From Manis javanica (lineage: Eukaryota; Chordata; Mammalia; Pholidota; Manidae): a stretch of 64,000 nucleotides of DNA. The stretch is taken from NCBI RefSeq assembly GCF_040802235.1, contig NC_133172.1, positions 63,557,613 through 63,621,612 on the forward strand, given 5' to 3'. Both the position numbers and the translations under genes were made by a program. Below are positions 1 to 12,387 of the stretch, piece by piece (position 1 is the stretch's first letter; every line of letters starts with the position of its first letter). Below the pieces are notes generated by a model. The model made no database searches. It saw nothing but the letters and a program-made list of their open reading frames with translations, and had not been told where the DNA came from.

Positions 1-3000
1 GGGCTGCACTGGGGGCCCTACTGGAAGGATAAGGCTCTGTACCCTCCTGCTCCCCTGCCAGGCTCTTTACTCATCCCCTTGCCTCTGATTGCCTGTTGCC
101 GTTTGGAATGTGCCCCTGGGGGGCACCGTGGTCTCAGGGCCATCTCAGCCCGGCAGAGAGCTGGTGCTCACAAGCGCTTGAGGGCTGTCACGAGGGAGTG
201 CTGCATTTTTACCCTGTGTGAGTGTTGAGGGCTTGACAGAATTGCAGGCTGAGTTCTGCAAACAGAACGGACTCAGCCCACTTTCCAGATCCATTAAACG
301 GCTCTGAATTCATGCACCTCCAGACCCCTGATCTTGGGAGCAGACAAGCATGGGCAGGTGGCACCTCAGATGGCACTCAGCCATGGCACTCTGGCTTCCT
401 GCGCTGCATCAGCAAGTCCACTTCTGTGGTTTTGTGGTTTACGAGCATAAGCCCTGGCCACAAGCCCCCTTCTCAGTCCTGTAAACATGTCCTGCTCGTT
501 CCCAAGAAGCCAGGCAACTCTCACATCAAGTGTCTGCTTTCTAGCTCAGGGACACCCTTCCACACTCGTGTGCTTTCAGAGAGTTACTGAAGGGCAGCTG
601 CGCCGGCAGCTGTGCTTCCTGCCTGTGGGGCAGGTACCCATCCCGTGTGCATTATATTTTCTGAGCTGCCCACCCTCCCCAGAGGAAGACATGTATGGAT
701 CCAGAAAGAGTGTTTTGAAGGCAGCAGTAGTGACGGGCTTGGCCCCAAGCAGCAGAGCCCCGAGGAGAACGGGCTCCAGACCCTCTGTTTATATAGCAGA
801 GATGCTCGGTGAGGAGAGGGGACAGGGAGAGCCCAGCTGGGCCAGCAGGTGAGGCCCGAACCCTGGACCAGAGGAGTTCTTAAAGTCAGATGCAGCGTTT
901 CTCGCCAGACTAGGCAGGTCTGCTCTGCTGCTCATGTCTGGCTGGTCTGTTCCCCTTCGGCCCATGTCCCCTCCTTTTCTTCCCAAAGTCTCCCTTGTGC
1001 TCCTGGGTACCCCTGCCCCCGGCACCTGCTGCCACCAGCAGAGCTGGGCACCCCCTGTCCCTCAGGCTAGACCAGTCTGTCTCGTGGTCCAAGAGTATCT
1101 TGAACCCTGTCTTTGATCAGCCCAGCTAGAACCCCGCCAGCCCCAATCCCGGCCTGCAGGGCAAGGGTTTCCCCAGAGCAGAATACCCAGCACGGCCCTG
1201 TTTCCTTTCCCTTCGATCAGCCAGAGCCAGCGCGGCCTTCTTCGGAAGGTGGCTGGATTTCCCGCAGTAATACTTCTACACGACCTCCCTTGGATAGAGG
1301 AGCTTGTTTATTTAACCTTTGACTCGTTGGGAATTTTTCGTTGGCAGCCAGGTGGAAAATTGTTCTCATGTCAAGTGGAAGCTGACGTGATCGGCCGGGA
1401 AGGAGCCAGTCGGGGAGCTTTCCTTCAGCCCCTGGGAGGGACTTTGTGCAGCAGGGCCCGGCGGGCCTGCGGGGAGGGGGGGCCCTTCTGTTTCACTGCT
1501 ACTGCAAGAGCTCCTTCAACACCAACACCTCGTTCCCCGGAAGGGCGGCACAGGCACCGTGGTGTGCTCCGTGGGCGCCACCTGCCAGCCGTCCGCACCG
1601 AGGCCAGCAGCTGGTGAGCCGGCTGCCCTGGGAGAGCTTCCTCTGGGTTTCTCACGGGCCTTTCTCGACACCTCGTAGGATAGACGTGGTGTCACTGCGA
1701 GCGATTTTGTCACCATGCGTCCTGCTTGTCCTTTTGTAACTGTATCTTTTGAGACCTTTTACACACTCCCATCTCTGGTATTTTTAGGTTTGAGCAGAAG
1801 CTTGAACCCACTCCGGAGAGTACAGTCGGGGTGGTCCCTGTGGGGACACCTGCCTCCGGTCTGCACTGCCAGCTGCTGGGTGGCTCTCCTGTGGGCCTGC
1901 AGTGGTAATCAGGATGCACTTTGGCACACACAAGCCTCGCTTCTTCTAGGTACAGGTGGAATTGGCCCTTCTTGGAGGACTGTCCAGACCACTGTCATCT
2001 CTAAAGCTGTTGAGCCACAGCTCCAGGGTTGCAGAGGCATGCTGCCCCCTCCTAGGAGACCTGCCCGTCCTCCTGCGATGGCAGGGGCCTGGAGCCTGGC
2101 TTTCCCCTGAGGGGGCGCCCATCACCCCCAACTGCCAGCGCCTCATATGTGCCTGTCGGGGTGGCTGCATGACTGCTGTCGCTGACCTCTGATTTGCCTG
2201 TCTCCTTTGGAGCTGCCCCAGGGTCCGTGTGGGTTTGGGGAAGCAGACTCAGAGGCCTTGTGATGCCCTCATGAGGCAGAGAACCACTGCTGTAGACTCA
2301 CTTTGAGGCAGGCCACTGGCTAGGGAGGTGGCCTGCGGGCCGCTCGGCCACCCTGCGTCCTGCCCACCCAGGCCCGTCCTTGGGGCTGAGGCTGCGGGTC
2401 TCCTGCCTCACTAAGAAGGGCGCCGGTCACTCAGGTCTCCCTTGACTGGTCTGTGGGACTTGGCTGTCTTTTTGGCAAAAATGCCTGTCAGGTGACCCTG
2501 TGCTCTGATGGCTTCCTCCCCCTGTCCCCTTGAGCGCGGCTGCCTCTCGGTGCTGCCCAGGCAGGTGCCACTGTGCCCACTTTCCTCTGCCTCGCCTCCA
2601 GGCGGTGGCAAGTCACCTCCCGTCGGGGCTGCTGTGCACGTCTCGTGGCGGGCCGCATTGGGGGCACCGTGATTGTCCCGTGTCTGCTCGTGTACGCCTG
2701 AACCCTGTGTGGTGTGGCACACCTTCACTGACCCTGAGGGCGCCAGACAACCACACACAGATGGGCCTGCTCGGCGTGGGTGGCGGGTGTCCCTGGTCCC
2801 GCCCACACACACACCCCAGCTGTCATCACACGGCATAGGGGCTCCCTGACGAGCCAGGAGTGCAGAGATTCCCAGGGTCGGGTCCCCAGCACTTGGGCTC
2901 AGCTTTAAAGCAGCAGCTGGTCTTTCCATTAGCTCAGAAGACACTCCCCTGAGAATCTACTGAACAGTCACGTTACTCTCCGAGCGCCCCCTCCGGGCCG

Positions 3001-4397
3001 GCCGTCCTCCGCAGGCGCTGAGAAAGTCGTCCCGCCCAGGCATCCAGAGGGGGGTGTTCCTTGTCCTGTTCTCGGCTTAGGGACTGTGTACGGTGGAGTT
3101 GTCCAGAAGGTGGCCGGCTGAGAAAGCAGGAAGACAGCTAGACAGAGAGCAGCCACTCCTGTGCTCAGCTCTGTGTCGATGGCTGGTCTCCTGGCTCCTG
3201 TCTGTAGGAACGAGATAAACGCAGCTGGACCCAGGGAGAGTCCTGAGTCAGGCAGAAGCCTGGCTGAGCCTGTTCGGATGTTGCTGTGCAGTGGCAGCTA
3301 TGCGTTCGTAGCAGGGTCGGGGTGGGGAGCAGAGGACTGGCAGGAGGGGCCCCCACACGGGGCTCGTGCTCTTGGAAATGTGAGGAAATGGGTTTGGGTG
3401 ACAAGCCCTCACCGCTGAAGCAGAAAGTCACAGTGACACCCACCACTTGAGACAGTGCAGGTGTCCTGCTCGCCTGGAGGTGGCGGTGTCAGTGGGGACG
3501 TGAGCGTTGTCTCTGGGGGCAGTTAGCATCTTCCTCAGGCTTCCCTTGTTTGTGATTCGGTTCAGTGTGTTTTCAAAAACCTGAAGATGAAGGTGACGGG
3601 CTTCCTGGAGGAGCAGCCATCCATGGTGCAGAGGGATCGGTCACCGGGCCCGTGGGAAGCTCTGCTCCGGCAGACGCCATCAGCCAGGACCCTGGGAGTT
3701 TGCTCTGTGCTCCCTGTTGAGCAGCTCGTTTGGCGTGCACTGCTAGCCTTCTGCTAGGCCCCATGCGGGTGCCAAGTTGAGAAACATCAACAGGAGATAG
3801 AAGTTGCATCCCAGTCCTGTGTATGGAGGTCCTAAGAAAGGGCCAGCCATTGTGGGGGAGGTGGAGTAGGGGATAGAGCCAGCTGGGTGGGTCCGAAAAC
3901 TAGTGACAGTCCTGGACAGGCACGTGCAGGGCCTCCACACAAGGTGGGCGCTGCAGAGGGATGGGTTGAGTCTGGGCTCAGGCCTCAGCAGGCCTGCACC
4001 ACCCAGGCATGGTGGGAATGGGAGCCACCCACCACTGGTGGCACTTGCGCAGGGAGGGACATAGCTGCTGTGCGCACTTGAGAGCTGCCTGGAGGTGCCC
4101 GTGGCCTGGGTGGGAGGGGCTGCTCAGGTCCAGGAAAGGGGCGGGGTAGCCGCCCTGGCAGGGCCACGGGCCTGAGCTCAAGAGTCGCAGGTAGTTTCTG
4201 TGCAGTTTTAGGGGAGGTGAGCCTGCCCCACCAAGCCTCCCTGACTGAACTAGGAGAGAGCCACTGTGGCATAGGCACTGCGCTCCTCCAGCCTGGGGTC
4301 TGAGCAGGGTTAGTCAAGACAAACCTGTGTGCTGTGAGTTCCCTTTCCTGTGTCTTAATTAGATTGGTCAACCCAGCGACTAGAAAAGAGCCTTCGT

Positions 4398-4410
4398 TGT
4401 TTCTCCCTTT
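4398..4410. repeat. Target-site duplication, left copy
   Basis: TGTTTCTCCCTTT. Identical 13-mer to 6381-6393 at the other end of the composite retro-copy. Seen directly. Confidence 0.8.
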
Positions 4411-4438
4411 ATTTATTTTTTATTTTTTTGGTAAGATT

Positions 4439-4473
<35 letters not shown>

Positions 4474-6380
4474 TTGAGAGGGCATCTCTCATATTTATTG
4501 ATCAAATGATTGTTAACAACAATAAAATTCTGTATAGGGGACTTAATGTACAGTCATTAATCAACCCCAAGCCTAGTTCTCAACAGTCTCTAATCTTCTG
4601 AAGCATAACGAAGTTCTTACATGGTGAACAGTGCAAGGGCAGTCATCACAGAAACTTTCGGTTTTCATCACGCATTATGAACTATAAACAATAAGGTCAA
4701 ATATGAATATTTGTTTGATTTTTATACTTGATTTATATGTGAATCCCACATTTCTCCCTTATTATTATTGTTATTATTATTATCTTTTAAAATAAAATGC
4801 TGAAGTGGTAGGTAGATGCAAGATAAAGGTAGAAAACATAGTTTAGTGCTGTAAGAGGGCAAATGTAGATGATCAGGTGTGTGCCTGTAGAATGTGTGTT
4901 AATCCAAGCTAGACAAGGGCAACACAACATCCACGGATGCAGATTTCTCTCAAAACAGGGGGGGTGAGGTTCTAAGCCTCATCTCTGTTGATCCCCAATT
5001 TCTCACCTGATGGCCCCCCTGCGACTGTGCCTGTCTTAGGTTGTTCCTCCCTTGAGGAATCTTACCCGTCTCTGGCTAACCAGTCATCTTCCGGGGCCAT
5101 ACAGGGAAATGTAAAGTTGGTAAGTGAGAGAGAAGCCTTATTGTTTGAAGAGGTTAGCTTTTTCCTTCTTTGCAGATTTATGCCCTGTGGCTTCTATGCC
5201 CAGCACTTGTCTTGAGGTATCTTTACCACCTGGAAGAATTATGATGCTCAGTAAATTCGATATGAGGCACGAATTCTATTTAAGGGTTGTAATTAGGAAG
5301 GAAGAAGAAAAGCTATAGAAGTAGCAGACGGAAGAAAACATGGGAGGATTGACTATTTCTTTGACATATCTTCTTGTAGTGTAACATAAGCGTGTATAGG
5401 TTTTAAACTACTAATTAAATTGCGTAAACACATTAACATAATAGGAATACAGTTACATAACCAAAGCAGACCTACAATTACCAGCCATCTCCAGTGAGAT
5501 GAAGAGAAAGCCAGTTAGGCACCCTAAGCATTTGTGAAAACTTATCAATGATATGATGGATATTGTCTAACTGAATTTGAATAGTTTGAGAAAAATCCGA
5601 CAAATTAAAACAACACATTCCTGAGAACTGTTCACATCCCATATGTTCTTTTAACCGTAGATAGTCTGTAGTCGCACAATTTTGGAGCGCTGCAACTTGC
5701 ACTTCTCCTAAATCTTGGTTGAGTTCCAACAGTATAGATCCAGTCAAAGTTGTTGTTTTACTGTATGCACAGGCCAGCTTAGATATCTCCTTCTCCATTC
5801 CAATGGCAAGTCCAGGAACCGGTGGGATGAATGCAGCTACAACTACAGCATCGCCTGGGTCTTTGTTGAGGTTTTTTGATGATCATCTTCTGGTATGAGT
5901 CTTCCAGAGAGTGCTGATGTTGGAAGTTCTTCTTCATATCGTATCTTAATTCATTTTCTGGGTAGCCAAATTAGGCTTTGTTCCTCTGTATAAACACAAA
6001 CAAACCCTTTGCCCACACTTTGATATGCCCTTTATACCACTGTGAAGAACTTATTAGAGATCACCACACAGGAACTGCTTTTTTTTTTTTTTTTAAGAGA
6101 AAGGAATATTATCAGAAAAATGTATTTCCATAGCTGATCATCTGATACCCTTTAAATGATCAAAATTAAGGATATTTAAAGCATGCTTTAATCGTTGATT
6201 TACAGTTAGTTTTATCCTATCAGGGAGTAATCCCCCTTTTCTTTCCTTTTTTTTTTTGTTATCATTAATCTACAATTACATGAAGAATATTATGTTTACT
6301 AGGCTCTCCCCTATACCAGGTCCCCCCCACAAACCCCTTTACAGTCACTGTCTATCAGCATAGCAAAATGTTGTAGAATC
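4411..6380 (-). mobile_element. Composite LINE-mobilised retro-copy carrying a fossil endogenous retrovirus env/LTR segment
   Basis: An old, broken element read on the minus strand. From its 5' end (6380) to its 3' end (4411) the parts are: an L1-3'-UTR-like piece ending in an A-run (plus-strand T-run 6247-6257); a short unassigned piece ending in a second A-run (6079-6094); a retroviral envelope transmembrane-subunit fragment around 5478-5798 with the gamma-type CX6CC motif; then an untranslated stretch, a purine-rich tract near 4745-4760 and an LTR-like U3/R segment. It ends in an (AATA)n tail. A perfect 13-bp direct repeat flanks the whole (4398-4410 and 6381-6393), as expected for one L1-driven insertion. 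The family resembles a class I-like ERV. It is a fossil and not a gene. Confidence 0.7.
4434..4476. repeat. (ATTT)n microsatellite derived from a retro-copy tail
   Basis: About nine tandem ATTT units at the 3' end of the minus-strand composite element. They read as an (AAAT)n tail in the element's orientation, so they are best explained as an expanded poly(A)-type tail. Confidence 0.8.
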
Positions 6381-6393
6381 TGTTTCTCCCTTT
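6381..6393. repeat. Target-site duplication, right copy
   Basis: TGTTTCTCCCTTT. Identical to 4398-4410. It follows immediately after the last element base and marks the 5' junction of the insertion. Seen directly. Confidence 0.8.
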
Positions 6394-9194
6394 TTTATCT
6401 CTGACCCCAAACTGGCAGCTGCTCAGGTTGGAGTTTCCAGACACCCTTGCATCACTGGCACTTCGCACCTCTGGCCTTTGATGTCGGCATGGGCCAGTTG
6501 TGAGTTGGCTTAGGGCCCCTTTGTTGTGTTATGCTCTGACGTCTGCGTGTGACAATCACAGTACAGCCGGCCTTTGCCCCATGGAGCCTCTCCTGTGGCC
6601 TTGAACAGAGGATGGGGCCTGGAGCCCGGGGCTTTGTTGTAGCTGCCCTGGGCAAGGCACTTCCTGGGCGGAGGGGACTGCCAGGCTTCTGTACAGAGGA
6701 CTCCTGCCACCTCCAGGCTGTCTGCCCTGGGCCCTCCCGCACAGCTGTCTCCGACCACCAGGTGGTTGGTGCTGCTGGCAGGCAGAGGGCTTGGAGACGT
6801 GCTGTCCCCACGTAGGTGTGGTCGTCCATCTGTTTAGCTGTCTGCCTAGATTCCGGGGTCTGTCGGGGTTTGTCAGGCTCTCACCACGAGAAGGCCCCAG
6901 CGTGGCCCCACCCCAGAGCCCGAGGGCAAACTGGTGTGGCCGCCTTGGAACCTAGGTACTAGGCCCTGTGGGCAGGGGTTCTGATCACCAGGATTTTTAC
7001 TCTAGTTGCTGTTCCCTCACCAGCCGGGTTGTGCTTACCTTCCTGATTTATGCGGTGCGACGCCTCCCGCTGCCTCTGATGGTGTCGGGCGGAGGACTTG
7101 GTGGGAGTGGCTGTGCACCTCAGTCAGTGGGCAGGGACTTCTTTCTCCTTCAAGGTCCCTCAAGAGATGAAACACATCACCAGAGCCAGTTATTAGTGAG
7201 ACTCCTGAGAGTGTGTGCTAGGCAGCAGTGCTAAAATATTTCCTTTGCAAAAATAGAAATTTTTTTGAACATTTGGGGTGTTCTCTATAATAATATAAAA
7301 CATGATGATTTAGGTAAGTTTGGGAAACTTTCTGTCAGATAGAGAAAAGTAAGGAAGAAAAGATGGCCTAGACGTGACATCTGGACAGCCTGGCCACGCC
7401 GCCCCAGGCGCTCCACGCTGCCTCCATGCAGGGACGCCCCTGGCCTTGCTCTCCCCCGGCCTGCGCCCGTCGGTGTGTATGAGCCCTTCTCCCCAGCAGA
7501 ACTCTGATGAGCGCCTCTGAGCAGTCGGCCATTCTTCCCAAACACCTGCCGTTGAATCACTGATTTAGGTTCTGCCTCCAGGTCTGAAGCCCTTCCTTCT
7601 GGTTTGGGTCCCCAAACGTGGGGACTCGGCTCATTAACACCTGGGCATATCTGGTGACACATTTCACAGTGATCCCTAAACTTTATTCTTGTGCCACCTG
7701 TGTGATTTTCTATATCCAGGTACCACCTACACTATTTATTTATATTTGCTTAATCTTTCCACTTTTTAAACTTCAGTACATTTCAAAAAGAAATTCTATG
7801 CTATTATCATAAGGCAAACACCAGATCATTTATCCTGGTGAGTTGCTGTAGAAATAAAGCCAAGAATAAAAACTGTCTCTGTCCTAAATAAAGGCAGGAC
7901 CCCATTTTGCCCTGTAGGGAGCATGGACTAGCCGACCGGGACCCCTTGTCTCCCAGGCCTGGGCTGGTCCTCCAGAGGGCAGGTGGCACCAGGTCGGCTC
8001 CGGTGGTGACGGCGGTGCTCGGGTCCACCCATGGCCCAGACCAGAGGCTGGGAGGCCTTACGGGCACTGCCAGGCCTGAGGTATTGTTAAACGGGCCCGA
8101 CTCGTCTTAAAACCCGTCGCTTACGTCCAGAGTGAGAGTCTTTCTGGAGGACATGCTGACTCTGAAAGCCGTGGAGGCCTCCGGTGGCTTCATGTCCGCG
8201 CTCTGTTGGTGAGCAGGGACGGCATTTCCTCCTTGCCTGTCACCACAGCAGGAACTTTCTGCCCTGTCATGGCTCCATCATGAGTCACATCTCAGTTTCT
8301 GTTTCTCTCTCCCTGTGTTGGAAGGACTGCTGGTTGACAGAGCAGGGCCATTCTGATGACCGGTGAGAACCTGGTGACCGCTGCTCCCTTTTCCTGTCGC
8401 GTCGTAGAATGAGAATAGCGCAGGAAGTAGAAGGTGAAAGTAGCTCTCAGGTGGCCTGGGACGGGTCAGAACCACCCGGTGGGTCTCCCTTCGCTGCTGG
8501 ATCGCCTTTCCAGGAACATGCTGCTGACCTTAGGTGGCAGGAGTTCTCAGGGCTCAGGGCCAAAACAATGAGGATGTTATGCCTTTACATAGCGTGTCCT
8601 TAGGGCAGCTTTGAACATTGGGTGTCGCTCCTGGTGTAGGACTCTTAGCAACTGGCAGGCTTGAAACTTGCTAGTTGGCGGGTTGATTGGCCAGACAGTC
8701 CTGAAAACACCAACAGGCAGTGTTTTTTAATGCTGTGAGGTGACACACCTAGACGCTGGTCCCAGCGAGCCAGGCATGAGCCGTGCTGAGGCGCTCCTGA
8801 TGGAGAGTCCACAGTACCTGAAACTCTGCCCCAGAAAGGCAGGGCCTTTTAGGGAGAAAACTGTCGCCCTTTGCTGCCACCCACGAGAGGAAACACGCAT
8901 AAACGCGAGGGCCGTGAGTCAGCTCAGCGACGCTCTGCTGTCAAGTCCAGTGGGCTCGGGGGCAGGGTCCGACAGCGTGGCTAAGGTCTTCTGTGGCTAA
9001 ACGCAGGCAGGGCGTACCAAGAAATCTTTGAAAATCAAGAGTATTGGGAATTTTAACTATGTGGATCTCTCTGCAGGGATGATCCTAGAATGAGAGTAGA
9101 CAGATTAACAGGAGAGCAAGTACCGTCAGTACAGAAAATCTGGCCAACCAGTGCTGTGGGAATAGTTATCAGGGAACAGATGCAGGTCCTCCCC

Positions 9195-9757
9195 CACTCC
9201 AGACACTCCACCCCACGCCAGATATTCCACCCCCCACATCAGATACTCCACCCCCCATGCCAGATACTCCACCCCCCATGCCAGATACTCCACCCCCACA
9301 CCAGATACTCCACCCCCACGCCAGATACTCCATCCCCCACACCAGATACTCCACCCCCCACGCCAGATACTCCACCCCCCCACGCCAGATACTCCACCCC
9401 CCATGCCATATACTCCACCCCCATGCCATATACTCCACCCCCCATGCCATATACTCCACCCCCCACGCCAGATACTCCACCCCCACGCCAGATACTCCAC
9501 CCCCATGCCAGATACTCCACCCTGCGCCATTTACTCCACCCCCCACATCAGATACTCCACCCCCCATGTCAGATACTCTACCCCGCACACCAGATACTCC
9601 ACCCCCCACGCCAGACACTCCACCCCATGCCAGATACTCCACCCCCCACGCCAGACACTCCACCCCATGCCAGATACTCCACCCCCACACCAGATACTCC
9701 TCCCCATGCCAGACACTCCACCCCATGCCGTTTACTCCACTCCACGCCAGATAGTCC
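9195..9757. repeat. Minisatellite, about 21-nt unit, roughly 27 copies
   Basis: Tandem units of the form CAGATACTCCACCCC plus a variable C-run and ATGC/ACGC/ACAC. The unit length is mostly 20-21 nt. Because 21 is a multiple of three, long repetitive open frames occur on both strands, but these are by-products. Beyond 9757, to about 9907, AT-richer motifs such as CCAGATACTATACC and CCATATAC recur and look like decayed older copies. The array lies inside the ZC3H18 intron, and its copy number is likely to vary between individuals. Confidence 0.9.
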
Positions 9758-10867
9758 CACACATATATTATACCTCATATACATATTCTGTATCTAATCC
9801 CATGCTCTATGTCACACCGTGTTTTATGCACCAGATACTATACCTCATGCCATATACACTTACTTCCCACCATATACTATACTTCAGACACATAGTACAT
9901 ACCAGATGTTAACAAATTCCAAGTACACCAAAGAGTAGGTTTTAAAAAAACCTCTGGATCAACTGGAAGAAAAATGTAAGCATAAGCCTAAAATAAACTA
10001 CACAGAAGAAAAGTGGATTGATTTGATTATTAAAAACACTATGCTGTATATATATGTCAAACACCATCAAGCACAACTAGAAGCAAATAGCCTGTGGAAA
10101 ATAAAATACCAGTAAAGGACTGTATCCTTCACATGTGACGAGCTTACTAGACAGCTGGCCAAGCGCAAGACGACAACCGAAACGCACGGGTCTAGGGCAC
10201 AAGGGTGGGGCCTGCCAGCTGTGGGAAGGGCCGCCGGACGCACGCGGGCCCCGTTTCTCCTGTGGTCGTGGGGCTTGGGGTTGCTTTTTTTTCTGGCTGG
10301 TACTTGTGGGGGTCACAGGCAGGAGCCCAGAAGTGTTGACAGGGAGCTAAAGTGGCGTCCCCCCCTGCTGGGAGAGCGTAAGTCGGTGTCATTCATGAGA
10401 AAGGCACTCTAGGCTTTCCCAAGAGCCTGCAGAATGTCCGTCTGCTCTGGCCCACCGATTCCACTTCTTAGGGACTCACCCTTAAAACACAAGATGTCCA
10501 TGAAGATTTATTATAAAGGGTCATTTTAAAGTTAGAAACAGCAAACAGTAAAGATATTCAGATTTTGTAACATCCGACAGTGATTTATCACACAGTTCAG
10601 AAAGACTGTCTCCACGAATGGACGATGCAGGAAGGAGAGAGCCCCACTGCCAGCCACACAGCCACCAGGCAGGTCCCCGCTGTGTTTAAGGGAGTGTGAG
10701 TGCGCATGTGAGTGTTCATCATGGAAATAAAAGTTGAAGGGGAATGCAGAGATGCTGAATGTTGGCTGTCCCTGGAAAGCAAAATAGCAGGACTTTTATT
10801 TCCCTGATTTCACTATATATTTTCTAAAAATTTTAGCAATCATATAATTCTTTAATTAAAAAATGGG

Positions 10868-11466
10868 TGTCAAAGGGCCAGCAGTCACTCCCATATGAAA
10901 CTGCTGTGTGTTGAATAGCCAAGAATGGAAGCAACCTAAGTGTCCCTCAGTAGATGAATAGATAAAGAAGAGGTGGTCCATATACACAATGGAATACTAC
11001 TCAGCCAGAAGAAACAAATCCTACCATTTGCAACGACATGGACGGAGCTAGAGGGTGTTATGCTCAGTGACATAAACCAGGCGGAGAGAGACAAGTACCA
11101 GATGATTTCCCTCATCTGTGGAGCATAAGAACAAAGCAAAACTGAAGGAACAAAATAGCAGCAGAATCACAGACTCCAGGAAGGGACCAGCAGTTACTAA
11201 AGGGGAGGGTGGGGGAGGACGGGTGGGAGGCAGGGAGAAGGGGATGAGGGGTGTCATGGTTAGTACACATGGTGTGGGGGTATCATGGGGAAGACAGTGC
11301 AGCACAGAGGAGGCACATAGTGACTCGGGCATCTCACTACACTGATGGACAGTGACTGCAGTGGGGTGTGGGGGGGACTCGATAATGTGGGTGAGTGTAG
11401 TGACCACATTGTTTTTTATGTGAAACCTCCATAAGAGTGTATGTCAATAATAAAAGAAAAAAAAGA
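10868..11466 (+). mobile_element. LINE-1 3' end (ORF2 tail, 3'UTR, poly(A))
   Basis: Sense-strand L1. The segment 10920-11110 matches the conserved ORF2 C-terminal stretch, with the typical 'atatacacaatggaatactactcagcc' region at about 10979-11007. A G-rich 3'UTR (about 11200-11240) and an A-rich tail near 11446-11466 follow. It is a 5'-truncated insertion. The 3'UTR wording resembles a young lineage-specific family that I associate with pangolins, but that is from memory. Confidence 0.85.
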
Positions 11467-11665
11467 AGTCCCTGCGCGTTGTCCAGGGCCTGCATCTCGG
11501 CTCGAGTGCAGGTGTCCTCGTGTCCCCCCGCAGCGCGGGGTGCCCTGTCTCGGTGCTGAGCCCCCGCCCGCGCTCCGCTGAGCTCCCTACTGCCGCTTTC
11601 TGCCCGCCCAGAGCTCTTGGGCGGCGCTGAGGGGCTCACATGTTCAGGGCCTGGTCGCCCAGCGT
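11465..11665. other. CpG-rich patch inside the ZC3H18 intron
   Basis: Directly after the L1 tail, about 200 bases are clearly richer in CpG than the surrounding intron (for example around 11520-11580). It could be an intronic regulatory element or a small CpG island. No exon or promoter motif was recognised. Confidence 0.35.
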
Positions 11666-12387
11666 CTGCCTCCCTCCCGGGAGGACCCTGCCCTATTTCT
11701 CGTCTGCCTCCTGTACCCGCCACTCAAGTGGCCTCTCTGGAACTGGGGAGGAATTTCCGGTCGGGCCTGGCAGGCTCTCTGCACTGACCTGCTAGCCCTC
11801 GGCCTTAACACTCGGTGAATGGCTCTTCTGTAGGGGTGCCCGCACCCCTCTGTCTGGGCCCGTCTCCTCTCTCTCTGGGAGTTTGATCGCGATGTTCTCT
11901 GGTTGGATTAGACTAGTCTCTTTAAACCTAAGTCAGAGAATGAGGGAATGATGTTTATTTGCTAGCATTTGAAACAAAAAGTACCTTATCCCCCTTTAAT
12001 TTTGTGAGTATTTCTTGCACACCCGTTACGTGCCAACTCTAGAGAGAACGTGTTGGACAGGGCCGACCCCATCCCTGCCCTTCACAGAGCTTGTGTGGTG
12101 GGGAGATGGGACCTCAAGGAGGGAAGTGCACCAGACAAGTGGCGAGGTCCCGAGGAGACGGGTGGGTGCCCCTGGAAAACCTGGGTGCGCGCGGAGGCCA
12201 TTCCCGGGGAGCTCGGCCCTCGGGCTTTTGGGGGAGTGGGACGCCTGCCCCCTCTCATGAGGGCCCCTGGCTTCAGGCCTCCTCGGGTAAGTGCAATGTC
12301 ATAAGCTCCCCTCACTTTCTGCCACTGCGCTGCAGTGCTGTCCCGTGGAAGGTGGCCCAAGACTTGCTAACACCGCTGTGATTTCAG

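Larger units (their letters stand above)
1..12387 (+). other. ZC3H18: ZC3H18 intron (5' part beyond window)
   Basis: No coding exon could be supported here. The first recognisable ZC3H18 coding exon starts at 12388, after a normal pyrimidine-tract acceptor. The acidic and RE-rich N-terminal exons of the protein are not seen, so they should lie upstream of the window. The stretch contains the composite retro-copy (4411-6380), a minisatellite (9195-9757), an L1 3' end (10868-11466) and a CpG-rich patch (11465-11665). The rest looks like ordinary intron sequence. Assigning it to a ZC3H18 intron is an inference from gene order and splice phase. Confidence 0.75.

Noticed and set aside
9195-9757. 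CRISPR-like regular repeats
   Set aside because: Units are contiguous without spacers and the genome is mammalian, so this is a minisatellite.
9090-9797. Long proline/threonine repeat protein of about 235 codons
   Set aside because: It is the translation of a 21-nt minisatellite, and similar frames exist in several phases and on both strands.
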